Positions 9,283-17,945 of a stretch of DNA of 64,000 bases are shown here, in pieces (the first letter of the stretch is position 1; each line of letters opens with the position of its first letter). The position numbers and the translations under genes were made by a program. The stretch spans positions 62,001 through 126,000 of the forward strand of contig NZ_MBEU01000004.1 in the NCBI RefSeq assembly GCF_001954275.1, in the 5' to 3' direction. Source of the DNA: Mycobacterium sp. IS-836. GTDB taxonomy: Bacteria > Actinomycetota > Actinomycetes > Mycobacteriales > Mycobacteriaceae. The notes under the pieces were generated by a model. That model did not search any database. It worked only from the letters and a program-made list of their open reading frames with translations, and was not told the DNA's origin.

Positions 9283-9810
9283 ATGGCCGATAAGACAGCG
9301 AAACCAGCGGCTGCCCCGGACGATTCACCGAAGGATGTTCGGCCCATTGATGTGCCTGTCGATCTGGACGGCGTGGACCGCAGGATCCTGGGTTTGCTGC
9401 ACGCCGATGCGCGCATCCCCAACAACGCGCTCGCCGAGGCGGTCGGGATCGCGCCGTCGACGTGTCATGGCCGGGTGCGCCGGTTGACGGACCTCGGCGT
9501 CATCCGGGGTTTCTACACCGACATCGACCCGGTCGCGGTGGGGATGCCCCTGCAGGCGATGATCTCCGTCAGCCTGCAGTCCCACGCGCGCGGCAAGATC
9601 CGCAGCTTCATCGCACAGATCCGCCGCAGGCGGCAGGTGATGGACGTCTATTTCCTCGCCGGCGCAGACGATTTCCTGTTGCACGTCGCCGCGCGCGACA
9701 CCCAGGACCTGCGCTCGTTCGTGGTCGAAAACCTCAACGCCGACGCCGACGTCGCCGGCACCCAGACGTCGCTGATCTTCGAACATCTCCGTGGGGCGGC
9801 GCCCATCTAG
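9283..9810 (+). CDS. aldR: Lrp/AsnC-family regulator AldR
   Basis: A 175-residue Lrp/AsnC regulator. A charged N-terminal extension (about 25 residues) precedes the helix-turn-helix (LDGVDRRILGLLHADAR, then LAEAVGIAPSTCHGRVRRL). The C-terminal RAM domain (about 85-165) binds an amino-acid effector. Its divergent position beside ald and the synteny with Rv2779c point to control of ald in response to alanine or other amino acids, as described for M. tuberculosis AldR. The ATG at 9283 has no Shine-Dalgarno sequence but follows a -10 hexamer at leaderless spacing. Confidence 0.92.
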   Translation: MADKTAKPAAAPDDSPKDVRPIDVPVDLDGVDRRILGLLHADARIPNNALAEAVGIAPSTCHGRVRRLTDLGVIRGFYTDIDPVAVGMPLQAMISVSLQSHARGKIRSFIAQIRRRRQVMDVYFLAGADDFLLHVAARDTQDLRSFVVENLNADADVAGTQTSLIFEHLRGAAPI

Positions 9811-9814
9811 GGCA

Positions 9815-9820
9815 TATGAT
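9815..9820 (+). promoter_or_regulatory. -10 of a probable leaderless transcript (SRPBCC gene)
   Basis: TATGAT ends 6 nt before the ATG at 9827. No Shine-Dalgarno sequence precedes that ATG. Confidence 0.5.
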
Positions 9821-9826
9821 CCACCA

Positions 9827-10312
9827 ATGAGTGAGCCCTGTGTGTCGGCCAGCGTTCAGATCGACGCCCGCCCGGACGTGGTCTACGGGCTCATCACCGA
9901 CCTGCCGACGCTGGCGTCGCTTGCCGAGGAGGCGGTGGCGATGGAATGGCTCAAGGGTGACGCCGTCCGCCCCGGTGCGGTGTTCGTCGGGCACAACCAA
10001 AACGGCGGCAAGCGGTGGAGCACGAAATGCACCGTCACCGACGCCGAGCCGGGCCGCACCTTCGCGTTCGACGTGCGGCACACGGTCTTCCCGATCGCAC
10101 GGTGGCAATACGACATCACCGACTTGGCGGCGCTTGATTTGGACGCGTCGGGCGGCGGGTGCCGGGTCACCGAAAGCACCTGGGACCGCAGGCCCGGCTG
10201 GTTTGCCAAGCTCGCGGGCAGGGCCACCGGCGTGACCGACCGCGTGGCCGCCAACAGAAAACACATCGAGCTCACCCTGCAGCGCCTCAAGCAGCGCGCC
10301 GAGGGCGGGTAA
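9827..10312 (+). CDS. SRPBCC / polyketide cyclase-like protein
   Basis: A 161-residue protein of the START/SRPBCC superfamily, corresponding by position to Rv2778c. It shows the typical opening VSASVQIDARPDVVYGLITDLPTL, a beta-rich middle (GAVFVGHNQNGGKRWSTKCTV) and a long C-terminal helix. Such proteins bind hydrophobic ligands or act as cyclases or hydrolases; the ligand is unknown. I used the ATG at 9827, where the homologous region begins and a leaderless -10 sits 6 nt upstream. It ends 18 nt before the Baeyer-Villiger monooxygenase and probably shares its transcript. Confidence 0.8.
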   Translation: MSEPCVSASVQIDARPDVVYGLITDLPTLASLAEEAVAMEWLKGDAVRPGAVFVGHNQNGGKRWSTKCTVTDAEPGRTFAFDVRHTVFPIARWQYDITDLAALDLDASGGGCRVTESTWDRRPGWFAKLAGRATGVTDRVAANRKHIELTLQRLKQRAEGG

Positions 10313-10330
10313 CTCCAGGGGGTGGCACCG

Positions 10331-11788
10331 ATGACAAGACGCGATCCCGCCGTAGCCGTCGTCGGAGCCGGCATGTCCGGGTTGTGCGTCGCAATTGCGT
10401 TGCTGCGCAGCGGGATTACCGATGTCACCATCTACGAGAAGGCCGACGAGGTAGGCGGCACCTGGCGCGAGAACACCTATCCCGGCCTGGTCTGCGACAT
10501 ACCCTCGCGGGTCTACCAGTACTCGTTCGCCCGCAAACCCGACTGGTCGCACCTGTTCTCGCCGGGCGGCGAAATCCAGTCCTATTTCTGTGCCATCGCC
10601 GATCGCTTCGGGCTGCGGGACCGCATCCGGTTCGGCACCGAAGTCACCCATGCCCACTTCGAGGACGGCCGCTGGGTGCTGCGCACGCGCCCTGGATCAG
10701 ATGCCGGCGACGAGTCCACCGTGGACTTCCTGATCTCGGCCACCGGCGTGCTGCATCACCCCCGGATGCCGTCGATCCCCGGCCTGGACGACTTCGCCGG
10801 CCACCTCTTCCATTCGGCGCGCTGGGATCACGACGTCACGTTGCGGGGGCGCCGAATCGCGGTGGTGGGCAACGGATCCACCGGCGTCCAGCTCGTCTGC
10901 GGCCTGGCCGGGCTGGCCGGTCACGTCACGATGTTCCAGCGCACCGCGCAATGGGTGCTGCGGCTGGCCAATCCCCGCTACAGCAGGTTCACCGCCATTA
11001 CCCGGCGGAAGATCCCGTGGCTCGACGGGTTGGCGTACCGCGGGTACAGCCGCGCCTACGACTTCTTCTCGGTGGGACTGATCAAGCCAGGCCTGCGCCG
11101 AAAGATCATGGCGGCGCTGTGCCGCGCCAGCCTCTGGGAGGTGCGCGATCCCGAACTGCGCCGGGCCCTGACACCGGACTACACGCCGGCGTGCAAACGG
11201 CTGGTGATGTCGAACGGCTTCTACCGGGCGATGCAGCGCGACGACGTCGAACTGGTCACCGCCGGCATCGACCACGTGGAGCCGCGGGGCATCGTCACCG
11301 ACGACGGCGTGCTGCACGAGACCGACATCATCGTGTTCGCCACCGGGTTCGACACGCACGCGTTCTTCCGGCCGATGGAGCTGATCGGCCGGGACGGCAT
11401 CCGCGCCAACGACGTCTGGCGCGACGGTCCGAGGGCCTACCAAACGGTCGCCCTGTCGGGCTTTCCCAACTTCTTCATGATGCTCGGGCCGCACAGCCCG
11501 GTGGGAAACCTGGCGCTCACCACGGTGGCCGAATCACAGTCCGACCACATCCTGGGCTGGATCGAGCGCTGGCGCCGCGGCGAATTCGACACGATCGAGC
11601 CGACGGCCTCGGCGACCGAGCGTTTCAACGCGAAGCTGCGTGCCGCGATGCCGGACACCGTGTGGACCACCGGCTGTAACAGCTGGTACCTCAACAAAGA
11701 CGGGGTGCCCGAGGTGTGGCCGCTCACCCCGGCCGAACACCGCTCCATGCTGGCCAACCCCGATCCCAGCCAGTACGAGCTGGCCTAA
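10331..11788 (+). CDS. FAD-dependent Baeyer-Villiger-type monooxygenase
   Basis: This 485-residue class B flavoprotein monooxygenase would insert oxygen into ketones (Baeyer-Villiger) or oxidise heteroatoms. It has an N-terminal FAD Rossmann motif (VVGAGMSG, residues 10-17), the BVMO fingerprint FxGxxxHxxxWD as FAGHLFHSARWD (about 155-166), and a second NADPH Rossmann motif VVGNGSTG (about 178-185). The late ATGFD segment is typical. The ATG at 10331 follows AGGGGG (10317-10322); a GTG at 10322 is possible but would lie on that site. It belongs to an oxygenase-rich cluster of unknown substrate. M. tuberculosis EthA and MymA are relatives in kind, not orthologues I can claim. Confidence 0.88.
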   Translation: MTRRDPAVAVVGAGMSGLCVAIALLRSGITDVTIYEKADEVGGTWRENTYPGLVCDIPSRVYQYSFARKPDWSHLFSPGGEIQSYFCAIADRFGLRDRIRFGTEVTHAHFEDGRWVLRTRPGSDAGDESTVDFLISATGVLHHPRMPSIPGLDDFAGHLFHSARWDHDVTLRGRRIAVVGNGSTGVQLVCGLAGLAGHVTMFQRTAQWVLRLANPRYSRFTAITRRKIPWLDGLAYRGYSRAYDFFSVGLIKPGLRRKIMAALCRASLWEVRDPELRRALTPDYTPACKRLVMSNGFYRAMQRDDVELVTAGIDHVEPRGIVTDDGVLHETDIIVFATGFDTHAFFRPMELIGRDGIRANDVWRDGPRAYQTVALSGFPNFFMMLGPHSPVGNLALTTVAESQSDHILGWIERWRRGEFDTIEPTASATERFNAKLRAAMPDTVWTTGCNSWYLNKDGVPEVWPLTPAEHRSMLANPDPSQYELA

Positions 11789-11865
11789 ATCCGTCGGGAA
11801 TCCCGCGGAAATCCCTGGGGCGCAAAACCCGGTACCGGCGGTTTCGCATATCTGGGCCGAGTCAC

Positions 11866-11871
11866 TATACT
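11866..11871 (+). promoter_or_regulatory. -10 of a probable leaderless transcript (diiron-like hydrolase gene)
   Basis: TATACT ends 5 nt before GTG 11877 and 8 nt before ATG 11880. It probably drives the three-gene unit up to 15690. Confidence 0.5.
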
Positions 11872-11879
11872 TGCCCGTG

Positions 11880-12800
11880 ATGTTCACCGTCGACGACCAG
11901 GCCGCCGGTCCGCACTATGGCCGGTCCGGGACGTCGCTGGACCACGAGCGCCTCGTTCTCGAGGCTCGCGACGTGGAGTTCGACTGGGCCAAGTTGCCGC
12001 TTCACTACGTGCCCGGCGAGCCGTTTGCCACCCACGTCCTCGACGTGTTGCACCTGCTGCTGCCGGCGGGCGAGGAGTTTTTCGTCGACGTCTTCAAGAG
12101 GACGTTGCCGTTGATCAAAGACGATCAGCTGCGGCTGGATGTGCAGGGGTTCATCGGTCAGGAGGCCGTGCATTCCCAGGCGCACTCGGGGGTGCTCGAC
12201 CACTTCGCCGCCCGGGGCGTCGACGTGACGCCCTACACCGGCCAGATCGGCTGGCTGTTCGGAAAGCTGCTGGGCGAACGGCCGCGGTGGAGCCCGCGGC
12301 GACAGCGCAGCTGGCTGCTGGAGCAGGTCTCCCTAGTCGCGGCGATCGAGCACTACACCGCGATTCTGGGTGAGTGGATTCTGAACGCCCCGGCGCACGA
12401 TGCCATCGGCACCGACCCGACCATGCTGGACATGCTGCGGTGGCACGGCGCCGAAGAGGTCGAGCACAAGGCGGTGGCCTTCGACACCATGAAGCACTTG
12501 CGGGCCGGACACTGGCGGCAGGTGCGCGCCCAGCTGGTGGTGACGCCGGCGATGCTGTGGCTGTGGATTCGCGGGGTGCGGTTCATGTACTCGGTGGACC
12601 CGCAGCTGCCGCCCGGCACCAAACCGCGTTGGCGGGACTACTTCAGGGCGGCCCGGCGCGGCCTCGTTCCAGGGCCCATGCGATTCATCCGGGTCGTCGC
12701 CGACTACTACCGGCCGGGGTTCCATCCGTCACAGCTGGGCGGGCTGGGGCTCGCGGTCGACTATCTAGCCCTCTCGCCCGCCGCCCGCGCCTCGCACTGA
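11880..12800 (+). CDS. PF10118-type 'metal-dependent hydrolase' with diiron-like motifs
   Basis: A 306-residue protein matching what is annotated as metal-dependent hydrolase (Rv2777c-like, DUF family PF10118). The sequence shows helical segments with Glu66, E95-x-x-H98, Glu157 and E193-x-x-H196. This spacing of E, ExxH, E, ExxH resembles ferritin-like diiron carboxylate oxygenases more than a classical hydrolase. The EphD-like gene starts 3 nt after its stop, and a [2Fe-2S] reductase follows in the same direction, so an electron supply is at hand. GTG 11877 is an alternative start. The family assignment is good; the oxygenase idea is inference. Confidence 0.82.
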   Translation: MFTVDDQAAGPHYGRSGTSLDHERLVLEARDVEFDWAKLPLHYVPGEPFATHVLDVLHLLLPAGEEFFVDVFKRTLPLIKDDQLRLDVQGFIGQEAVHSQAHSGVLDHFAARGVDVTPYTGQIGWLFGKLLGERPRWSPRRQRSWLLEQVSLVAAIEHYTAILGEWILNAPAHDAIGTDPTMLDMLRWHGAEEVEHKAVAFDTMKHLRAGHWRQVRAQLVVTPAMLWLWIRGVRFMYSVDPQLPPGTKPRWRDYFRAARRGLVPGPMRFIRVVADYYRPGFHPSQLGGLGLAVDYLALSPAARASH

Positions 12801-12803
12801 TCT

Positions 12804-14579
12804 ATGAGCACCACGTCCCGCATCACCGCGTCCGATGGCGTCGAGCTGGCGGTACACGCCTACACCGAGATCGACCCGGCGCGCCCGACCATCCTGGCCA
12901 TCCACGGCTATCCCGACAACCACCATGTGTGGGATCCGGTGGCCGAGGAGTTCGGCGCGCGCTACCCGGGGCGCTACAACGTCGTGGCCTACGACGTGCG
13001 CGGAGCCGGCGAATCATCCCGTCCGGCAAGACGATCCGGATACGCCTTCGGGCAACTGGTGTCCGATATCGGCGCGGTGATCGACAGCCTGGGGGTGCAG
13101 CAGGTCCACCTGCTGGCCCACGACTGGGGCTCGATTCAGGCCTGGGCCGCCGTCACGGATGATCCGGTGATGGGCGACTCGGTGATGGGCAGGGTCGCCT
13201 CGTTCACGTCGATCTCAGGGCCGCATCTGCGATACGCGGGCGCCTTCCTGCGGTCCGGGCGCACGCCTCGGACGGTGGCCCAGGTGGCCAGGCAATTGGT
13301 GTCGTCGGGGTACATCGGTTTCTTCCTGTGTCCGGTTGTGCCGGAGTTGGCGTTTCGCTCGCGTCTGGGCGTGAAAGTCGTTGAAGCTCTGGAACGTATC
13401 GGCCGGTCGAGCACGCGAACCCAACACCACAAGGCGCCGCGTTCTGTTGCCGACTATGTCAATGGGCTCAACCTGTACCGGGAGAACATGCCCGCGCCGT
13501 TCTTGTCGCCGGGGCCGGAGCTGCCCAAAACCACCGTGGCGGTCCAGGTGCTGGTGCCGCGCCGGGACATCTTTGTGACGCCGGCCCTGCAGCGGTTCAC
13601 CGGCGCGATACCCGATGGCGGCCGGGTGATTTCGATCGAGGGTGGGCACTGGGTGGTGACCTCGCGCCCAGAGGTCATCGCGCGGCTGACCGCCGAATGG
13701 GTCGACCAGACCATCAGCGGCGCGCCCGCCGGGCTGGGTGTGCGTGGCGGTCCGCGCGAGGTGCAAGGCAAGCTCGCCCTTGTCACCGGGGCGGGCGCCG
13801 GCATCGGCAAAGCCACCGCGGTGGAACTGGCCCGGCACGGCGCCCGCAAGGTGGTGATCGTCGATCGCGACCTCGCCGCGGCCCGTGAAACCGCGGACGC
13901 CGTTCGCGCGGCCTGCGCCGAGGCCGCGGTGTACCAGGCCGACGTCAGCGACGAATCCGCGATGAATAACCTTGCCGCACAAGTCCTCAACGAGCACGGC
14001 GTCGTCGACATCCTGGTGAACAACGCCGGCATCGGAATGGCCGGCCGGTTCCTGGAGACGACGTCGGCGAACTGGGACGACATCATCGGCGTCAACGTCC
14101 GCGGTGTCATCTCCGGCAGCAGGGCGTTCGGCGCCCAGATGGTCGAGCGGGGCGAGGGCGGAACGATCATCAACGTGGCGTCGGCGGCGGCGTTCCTGCC
14201 GTCGAAATCCATGGTCGCCTACAGCACGACGAAGGCGGCCGTGCTGGCGTTCAGTGAATCGCTTCGGGCCGACCTCGCCGACGAGGGGATCACGGTGACG
14301 GCGGTGTGCCCGGGGTTCGTCAATACCAACATCGCCAAAAGCACCATCTACGCGGGCATGTCGGCCGAACAGCAGGCGCGCGCCCGGGACAAGGCCGACG
14401 CGGCCTACCGGCGCCGCAACTACACGCCGGAAGCCACCGCCCGGGCGATCGTCAAGGCCATCGAGCGCGGCCCGGCCGTGTTGCCGATCGCCGCCGAGTC
14501 CAGGATCGGCTACGCGATGCGCCGCATCAGTCCGTCGATGATCCGGCTGTTCGCGCGTTTCGACCTGCGGCAGAAGTAG
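12804..14579 (+). CDS. EphD-like fusion: alpha/beta-hydrolase (epoxide hydrolase) plus short-chain dehydrogenase
   Basis: This 591-residue two-domain enzyme has the layout of M. tuberculosis EphD (Rv2214c). Residues 1-295 form an alpha/beta-hydrolase with oxyanion motif HGYP (34-37) and nucleophile Asp107 in AHDWGS, the epoxide hydrolase type; His near 293 in EGGHWV would complete the triad. Residues 320-590 form a classical SDR with TGAGAGIG (328-335), NNAG and Y473-xxx-K477. One chain could thus open an epoxide and oxidise the resulting alcohol. EphD is linked to mycolate modification in mycobacteria; whether this paralogue does the same is unknown. Confidence 0.88.
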   Translation: MSTTSRITASDGVELAVHAYTEIDPARPTILAIHGYPDNHHVWDPVAEEFGARYPGRYNVVAYDVRGAGESSRPARRSGYAFGQLVSDIGAVIDSLGVQQVHLLAHDWGSIQAWAAVTDDPVMGDSVMGRVASFTSISGPHLRYAGAFLRSGRTPRTVAQVARQLVSSGYIGFFLCPVVPELAFRSRLGVKVVEALERIGRSSTRTQHHKAPRSVADYVNGLNLYRENMPAPFLSPGPELPKTTVAVQVLVPRRDIFVTPALQRFTGAIPDGGRVISIEGGHWVVTSRPEVIARLTAEWVDQTISGAPAGLGVRGGPREVQGKLALVTGAGAGIGKATAVELARHGARKVVIVDRDLAAARETADAVRAACAEAAVYQADVSDESAMNNLAAQVLNEHGVVDILVNNAGIGMAGRFLETTSANWDDIIGVNVRGVISGSRAFGAQMVERGEGGTIINVASAAAFLPSKSMVAYSTTKAAVLAFSESLRADLADEGITVTAVCPGFVNTNIAKSTIYAGMSAEQQARARDKADAAYRRRNYTPEATARAIVKAIERGPAVLPIAAESRIGYAMRRISPSMIRLFARFDLRQK

Positions 14580-14613
14580 GGCGAGAAATAGGACCAGCGC
14601 TAGGGATTTGACT

Positions 14614-15690
14614 GTGCCGGAAAGCATTTGGGGATCTAGGCCCGCCGACCTCTATGGCCGCCGCGACCGCGATCGGCTGGGCACGGTGCTGTGGGGGATT
14701 CGCACGGTGATCGGCGGATTCGCCTCGGTCTCGCGATGGGAGCCGTCGCGGGTCAAGCCGGTGCGGCGGACGCAGGCCGCGGTGGTCACCGAACGCGAAC
14801 TCGTCGCGCCCGACGTCGTGGCATTGACGCTGGCCGATCCCGACGGCGGATTGCTGCCGTCCTGGACGCCGGGCGGGCACATCGACGTCCAGTTGCCGTC
14901 GGGCCGCCGCCGGCAGTACTCGCTGTGCGGTCCGCCCGGGCGGCGCACCGACTACCGGATCGCCATCCGCCGGATCGCCGACGGCGGCGGCGGTTCGATC
15001 GAGATGCACGAGGCGTACGACGTGGGTGACACGTTGGTGTTCGAAGGACCGCGTAACGCGTTCTATCTGGGCACGGCCGAGCGCGACGTGCTGTTCGTGA
15101 TCGGCGGCATCGGGGTGACACCCATCTTGCCGATGCTGCGGGTCGCCCAGCAGCGCGGAATCGACTGGCGCGCCGTCTATGCCGGCAGCAGCCGCGACTA
15201 CATGCCGTTCCTGGACGAGGTGGTCGCGGAAGCGCCCGAGCGGGTCACCGTGTGGGCCGACGACGAGCACGGCCGGGTGGCCGGCGTGGACGACCTACTG
15301 GCCGGCGCCGGGCCGACGACGGCGGTGTACGTGTGCGGACCCACCGGCATGCTGGAAGCGGTGCGGGTGGCCCGCAACGAACATGCCGATGCGCCACTGC
15401 ATTACGAGCGGTTCAGCCCGCCGCCGGTGATCGACGGCGTGCCCTTCGAGCTCGAGCTCGCGCGCTCCAACCGGGTGCTGCGCGTGCCGGCTAACCGGTC
15501 CGCGCTGGACGTGATGCTCGACAACGATCCGACGACCGCCTACTCCTGCCAACAGGGTTTCTGTGGGACCTGCAAGGTCAAAGTCCTTGCCGGACAAGTC
15601 GATCACCGCGGCCGAACCGCGGTCGGCAACGACGAGATGGTGGTCTGCGTGTCGCGGGCAAAGGGCGATCGTCTGGTCATCGACGCCTGA
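14614..15690 (+). CDS. Ferredoxin-NADP reductase-type oxidoreductase with C-terminal [2Fe-2S] domain
   Basis: A phthalate-dioxygenase-reductase-like protein (358 residues) that would pass electrons from NAD(P)H via flavin and a plant-type [2Fe-2S] cluster to an oxygenase. The flavin-binding RRQYSLCG, the NAD-binding GGIGVTPILPML and the CGPTGML block precede the cluster motif C-x4-C-x2-C-x24-C at the C-terminus. The GTG at 14614 has AGGGA (14602-14606) 7 nt upstream; a TTG at 14608 is less likely. It resembles Rv2776c. It is the last gene of the unit holding the diiron-like protein and the EphD-like fusion, its possible electron acceptors. Confidence 0.87.
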   Translation: MPESIWGSRPADLYGRRDRDRLGTVLWGIRTVIGGFASVSRWEPSRVKPVRRTQAAVVTERELVAPDVVALTLADPDGGLLPSWTPGGHIDVQLPSGRRRQYSLCGPPGRRTDYRIAIRRIADGGGGSIEMHEAYDVGDTLVFEGPRNAFYLGTAERDVLFVIGGIGVTPILPMLRVAQQRGIDWRAVYAGSSRDYMPFLDEVVAEAPERVTVWADDEHGRVAGVDDLLAGAGPTTAVYVCGPTGMLEAVRVARNEHADAPLHYERFSPPPVIDGVPFELELARSNRVLRVPANRSALDVMLDNDPTTAYSCQQGFCGTCKVKVLAGQVDHRGRTAVGNDEMVVCVSRAKGDRLVIDA

Positions 15691-15695
15691 CAGCC

Positions 15696-16208
15696 TCAGT
15701 CTTGTGCCGGTGATCGATACAGCCGGTAGCCCACATGCGGCACGGGCACGTCGGGCAGCGGCTTCCAAATCAGGGTGCGGCCGTCGAGGCGGAAGTTTCG
15801 CTTCTCGTAGAATTCGCGTGCCTTGCAGTTCCTTTCGGCGCACCACAAGATCACGTCGCCGGAGGGGTTGGCGCGCACGGCCGTGTCGAGGAGGCGGGTG
15901 CCGATGCCGCGGCGCTGGCTTTCCTCCGCGGTGTAGAGCGCGTCGATTTGCAGGTCTTCGGGATTGGCCTCGTCGGGTCCGAAGATGGTCACGCCGAGTG
16001 TCTTGCCGTCGGCCTCGGCGATCCACATGGACCAGCCGGGCCGACTGAGGTCTTGCGGGTAAGTCTCGGTGGCCCAGCGCCGCGGCGACCCGAGCATGTC
16101 GAGCAGGTGCTCCGCCAGTATCCCGGACCACGACTGCCGCCACACGGGATAGTGCATCCGTGCGACATCCGCGAAATCGGCCGGTGTGGCTGCACGGATC
16201 CTGATCAT
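15696..16208 (-). CDS. GNAT-family N-acetyltransferase
   Basis: A single-domain GNAT protein of 170 residues (Rv2775-like). The acetyl-CoA-binding motif A region reads LYTAEESQRRGIGTRLLDTA (about residues 90-110), with the Q/RxxGxG/A signature as QRRGIG. The C-terminal AREFYEKRNFR is the usual motif B. Its ATG overlaps the stop of the upstream TetR gene (ATGA type), so the regulator and enzyme are one transcript. The acceptor substrate (amine, peptide or antibiotic) cannot be read from the sequence. Convergent with the reductase gene at a gap of 5 nt. Confidence 0.88.
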   Translation of the reverse strand: MIRIRAATPADFADVARMHYPVWRQSWSGILAEHLLDMLGSPRRWATETYPQDLSRPGWSMWIAEADGKTLGVTIFGPDEANPEDLQIDALYTAEESQRRGIGTRLLDTAVRANPSGDVILWCAERNCKAREFYEKRNFRLDGRTLIWKPLPDVPVPHVGYRLYRSPAQD

Positions 16209-16870
16209 TCTGGGTTCATTTTTCCAGTGGCACCCTCCAAATACGCGGCGAGTGCGTTGGTCAGACCCCGACGCGCCATGTCGAGGTCGGCGTACGATCC
16301 CAGCTGGCGCTCCGACACCAGACCGCGCATCGCGCCGGGAATGAGGGCGGCCACCTCGCGTACCCGGTCGGCGTCGACGTCGAGACCGGCGAAGGCGTGC
16401 TGGCAGGTCTCCAGCCAGCTCTTGCCCCAGGAGAACAATTCGGTGGCCGTTCGCGGGTAGAGACGCTCGAGCTCGCCGGGGTCCCGGGGCAGTGCGGCCC
16501 GCAGATTCTCGATCGCGCGTGAATCCGCCGACGCCAGGCCGCGGTAGAGCGTTTCGATGATCGCGCCGACACGCTCCCGCAGTGGCGCGTCCGGGTGGGC
16601 CGGTGCCGACAGCGTGGAGAAGGTCGCGGCCCGCCGCTCGGCGGTGCGATGCAGCACCGCGGCCCAGAAACCGTCGGTGTCGCCGAACTGGTACTGCACG
16701 GCGCCCCAGGTGGCGCCGATGTCCTTGGCGATGCGGTTGGCCGACACCGAGCCCGGCTCGCCCGATGCCAGAGACCGCAGCGCGGCCTCCAGCATGCTCT
16801 CGCGGGTCGCGTTGCCCCGCCGATTGGGGCGCCGATTGGGGCGTCGACCGGCGGCTTTGGTTTCGGGCAC
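16205..16870 (-). CDS. TetR-family transcriptional regulator
   Basis: A 221-residue TetR-type repressor. A basic N-terminus contains a PNRR repeat. It is followed by the helix-turn-helix (TRESMLEAALRSLA then SANRIAKDIGATWGAVQYQFGD, about residues 22-60). The C-terminal all-helical domain would bind a small ligand. The GTG at 16870 follows TAGGCT at 6-nt spacing (minus strand), suggesting a leaderless mRNA. It is divergent from the Rieske oxygenase operon and overlaps the GNAT gene by 4 bp, so it may control both directions. A 12-bp tandem repeat in the coding sequence (16819-16842) encodes the PNRR units. Confidence 0.88.
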   Translation of the reverse strand: MPETKAAGRRPNRRPNRRGNATRESMLEAALRSLASGEPGSVSANRIAKDIGATWGAVQYQFGDTDGFWAAVLHRTAERRAATFSTLSAPAHPDAPLRERVGAIIETLYRGLASADSRAIENLRAALPRDPGELERLYPRTATELFSWGKSWLETCQHAFAGLDVDADRVREVAALIPGAMRGLVSERQLGSYADLDMARRGLTNALAAYLEGATGKMNPE

Positions 16871-16941
16871 CCGCCTAGCCTAACATTTTCATAGACGGTA
16901 CTGTGATTCTGTGGCGAGGACAGGTCTGATGGCAGGTTTAA
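16871..16941. promoter_or_regulatory. Divergent TetR / Rieske-oxygenase control region
   Basis: On the minus strand TAGGCT (16882-16877) ends 6 nt before the TetR GTG. On the plus side a six-codon open frame ATG-GCA-GGT-TTA-AAT-GGC-TAA (16929-16949) overlaps the oxygenase start out of frame, and may act as a short leader peptide or simply be chance. I see no clean palindromic operator. Confidence 0.35.
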
Positions 16942-17940
16942 ATGGCTAAGCCGCCGTTGTCGATGAAACCGACTGGATGGTTCCAGGTCGCCTGGTCCGA
17001 GGAGATCGGCGTCGGCGACGTGCACCGGATGAAGTACTTCGACCAGGAGATGGTCGCCTGGCGCGCCGAATCCGGCGAGCTCACCGTGATGAACGCCTAC
17101 TGCGAGCACCTCGGCGCGCACCTGGGGTACGGCGGCAAGGTGGTCGGCGAGGTGCTGCAGTGCCCGTTCCACGGGTGGCAGTGGAGCCTGCAGGGCCGCA
17201 ACGTGTGCATCCCGTATCAGGACCATCCCAACCGCGGCCGGCGCATCCGCACCTATCCGGTCGTCGAGCGCAACGAGTCGGTCTACATCTGGCACGACGC
17301 CGAGCGTCGCGAGCCCTATTTCGACGCGCCCGACGTGTTCGCCGCCTTCGGCGACGGCAGCAGCGCCGACGACTACTACCCACAGCAGCGCCTGTACCGC
17401 GAAAGTCTCGAGCTGCACCCGCAATACGTGCTGGAAAACGGCGTCGACTTCGCGCACTTCAAGTTCGTGCACAACACCCCGATCGTGCCGGTCTTCACCC
17501 GGCACGACTTCGACGAGCCGGTCTCCTTCGTCGACTTCACCATCACCTTCGAAGGCGACGACGGCCAGAAGATCGAGGACGTCAACAGCGGGGTGGAGGC
17601 CATCAACGGCGGCCTGGGAATCGCTGTGACCAAGAGCTGGGGCATGGTCGACAACCGCACCATCTCGGCGATCACGCCGGTCGACGAGCGCACCTCCGAC
17701 GTCCGGTTCATGGTCTACATCGGCCGCCCTAAGGCCGGCGCGGGCAAAGATCCGGCCCGAGCCGCGACCAAGGCGCAGGAATTCGGCCGCGAAGTGATCC
17801 GCCAGTTCGAGCAAGACGTCGAAATCTGGCAGCACCAGCGCTATTCGGATCCACCCGCGCTGGCCACCGACGAGTACGAGGGTTTCACCGCGATCCGCAA
17901 GTGGGCCAAGCAGTTCTACGCCGCATCCCAGAAAGGCTGA
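16942..17940 (+). CDS. Rieske non-heme iron oxygenase, KshA-like
   Basis: The terminal oxygenase subunit of a Rieske monooxygenase or dioxygenase, 332 residues. The Rieske cluster ligands are C54-x-H56-x17-C74-x2-H77. The mononuclear iron motif N166-x2-D169-x2-H172-x4-H177 is complete. The domain order and size resemble 3-ketosteroid 9-alpha-hydroxylase oxygenase (KshA), but no steroid genes lie nearby, so a different hydrophobic substrate is possible. It needs a separate reductase. A DapB-like dehydrogenase starts 6 nt after its stop, so they form an operon, probably controlled by the divergent TetR gene. Confidence 0.9.
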   Translation: MAKPPLSMKPTGWFQVAWSEEIGVGDVHRMKYFDQEMVAWRAESGELTVMNAYCEHLGAHLGYGGKVVGEVLQCPFHGWQWSLQGRNVCIPYQDHPNRGRRIRTYPVVERNESVYIWHDAERREPYFDAPDVFAAFGDGSSADDYYPQQRLYRESLELHPQYVLENGVDFAHFKFVHNTPIVPVFTRHDFDEPVSFVDFTITFEGDDGQKIEDVNSGVEAINGGLGIAVTKSWGMVDNRTISAITPVDERTSDVRFMVYIGRPKAGAGKDPARAATKAQEFGREVIRQFEQDVEIWQHQRYSDPPALATDEYEGFTAIRKWAKQFYAASQKG

Positions 17941-17945
17941 ATTTT

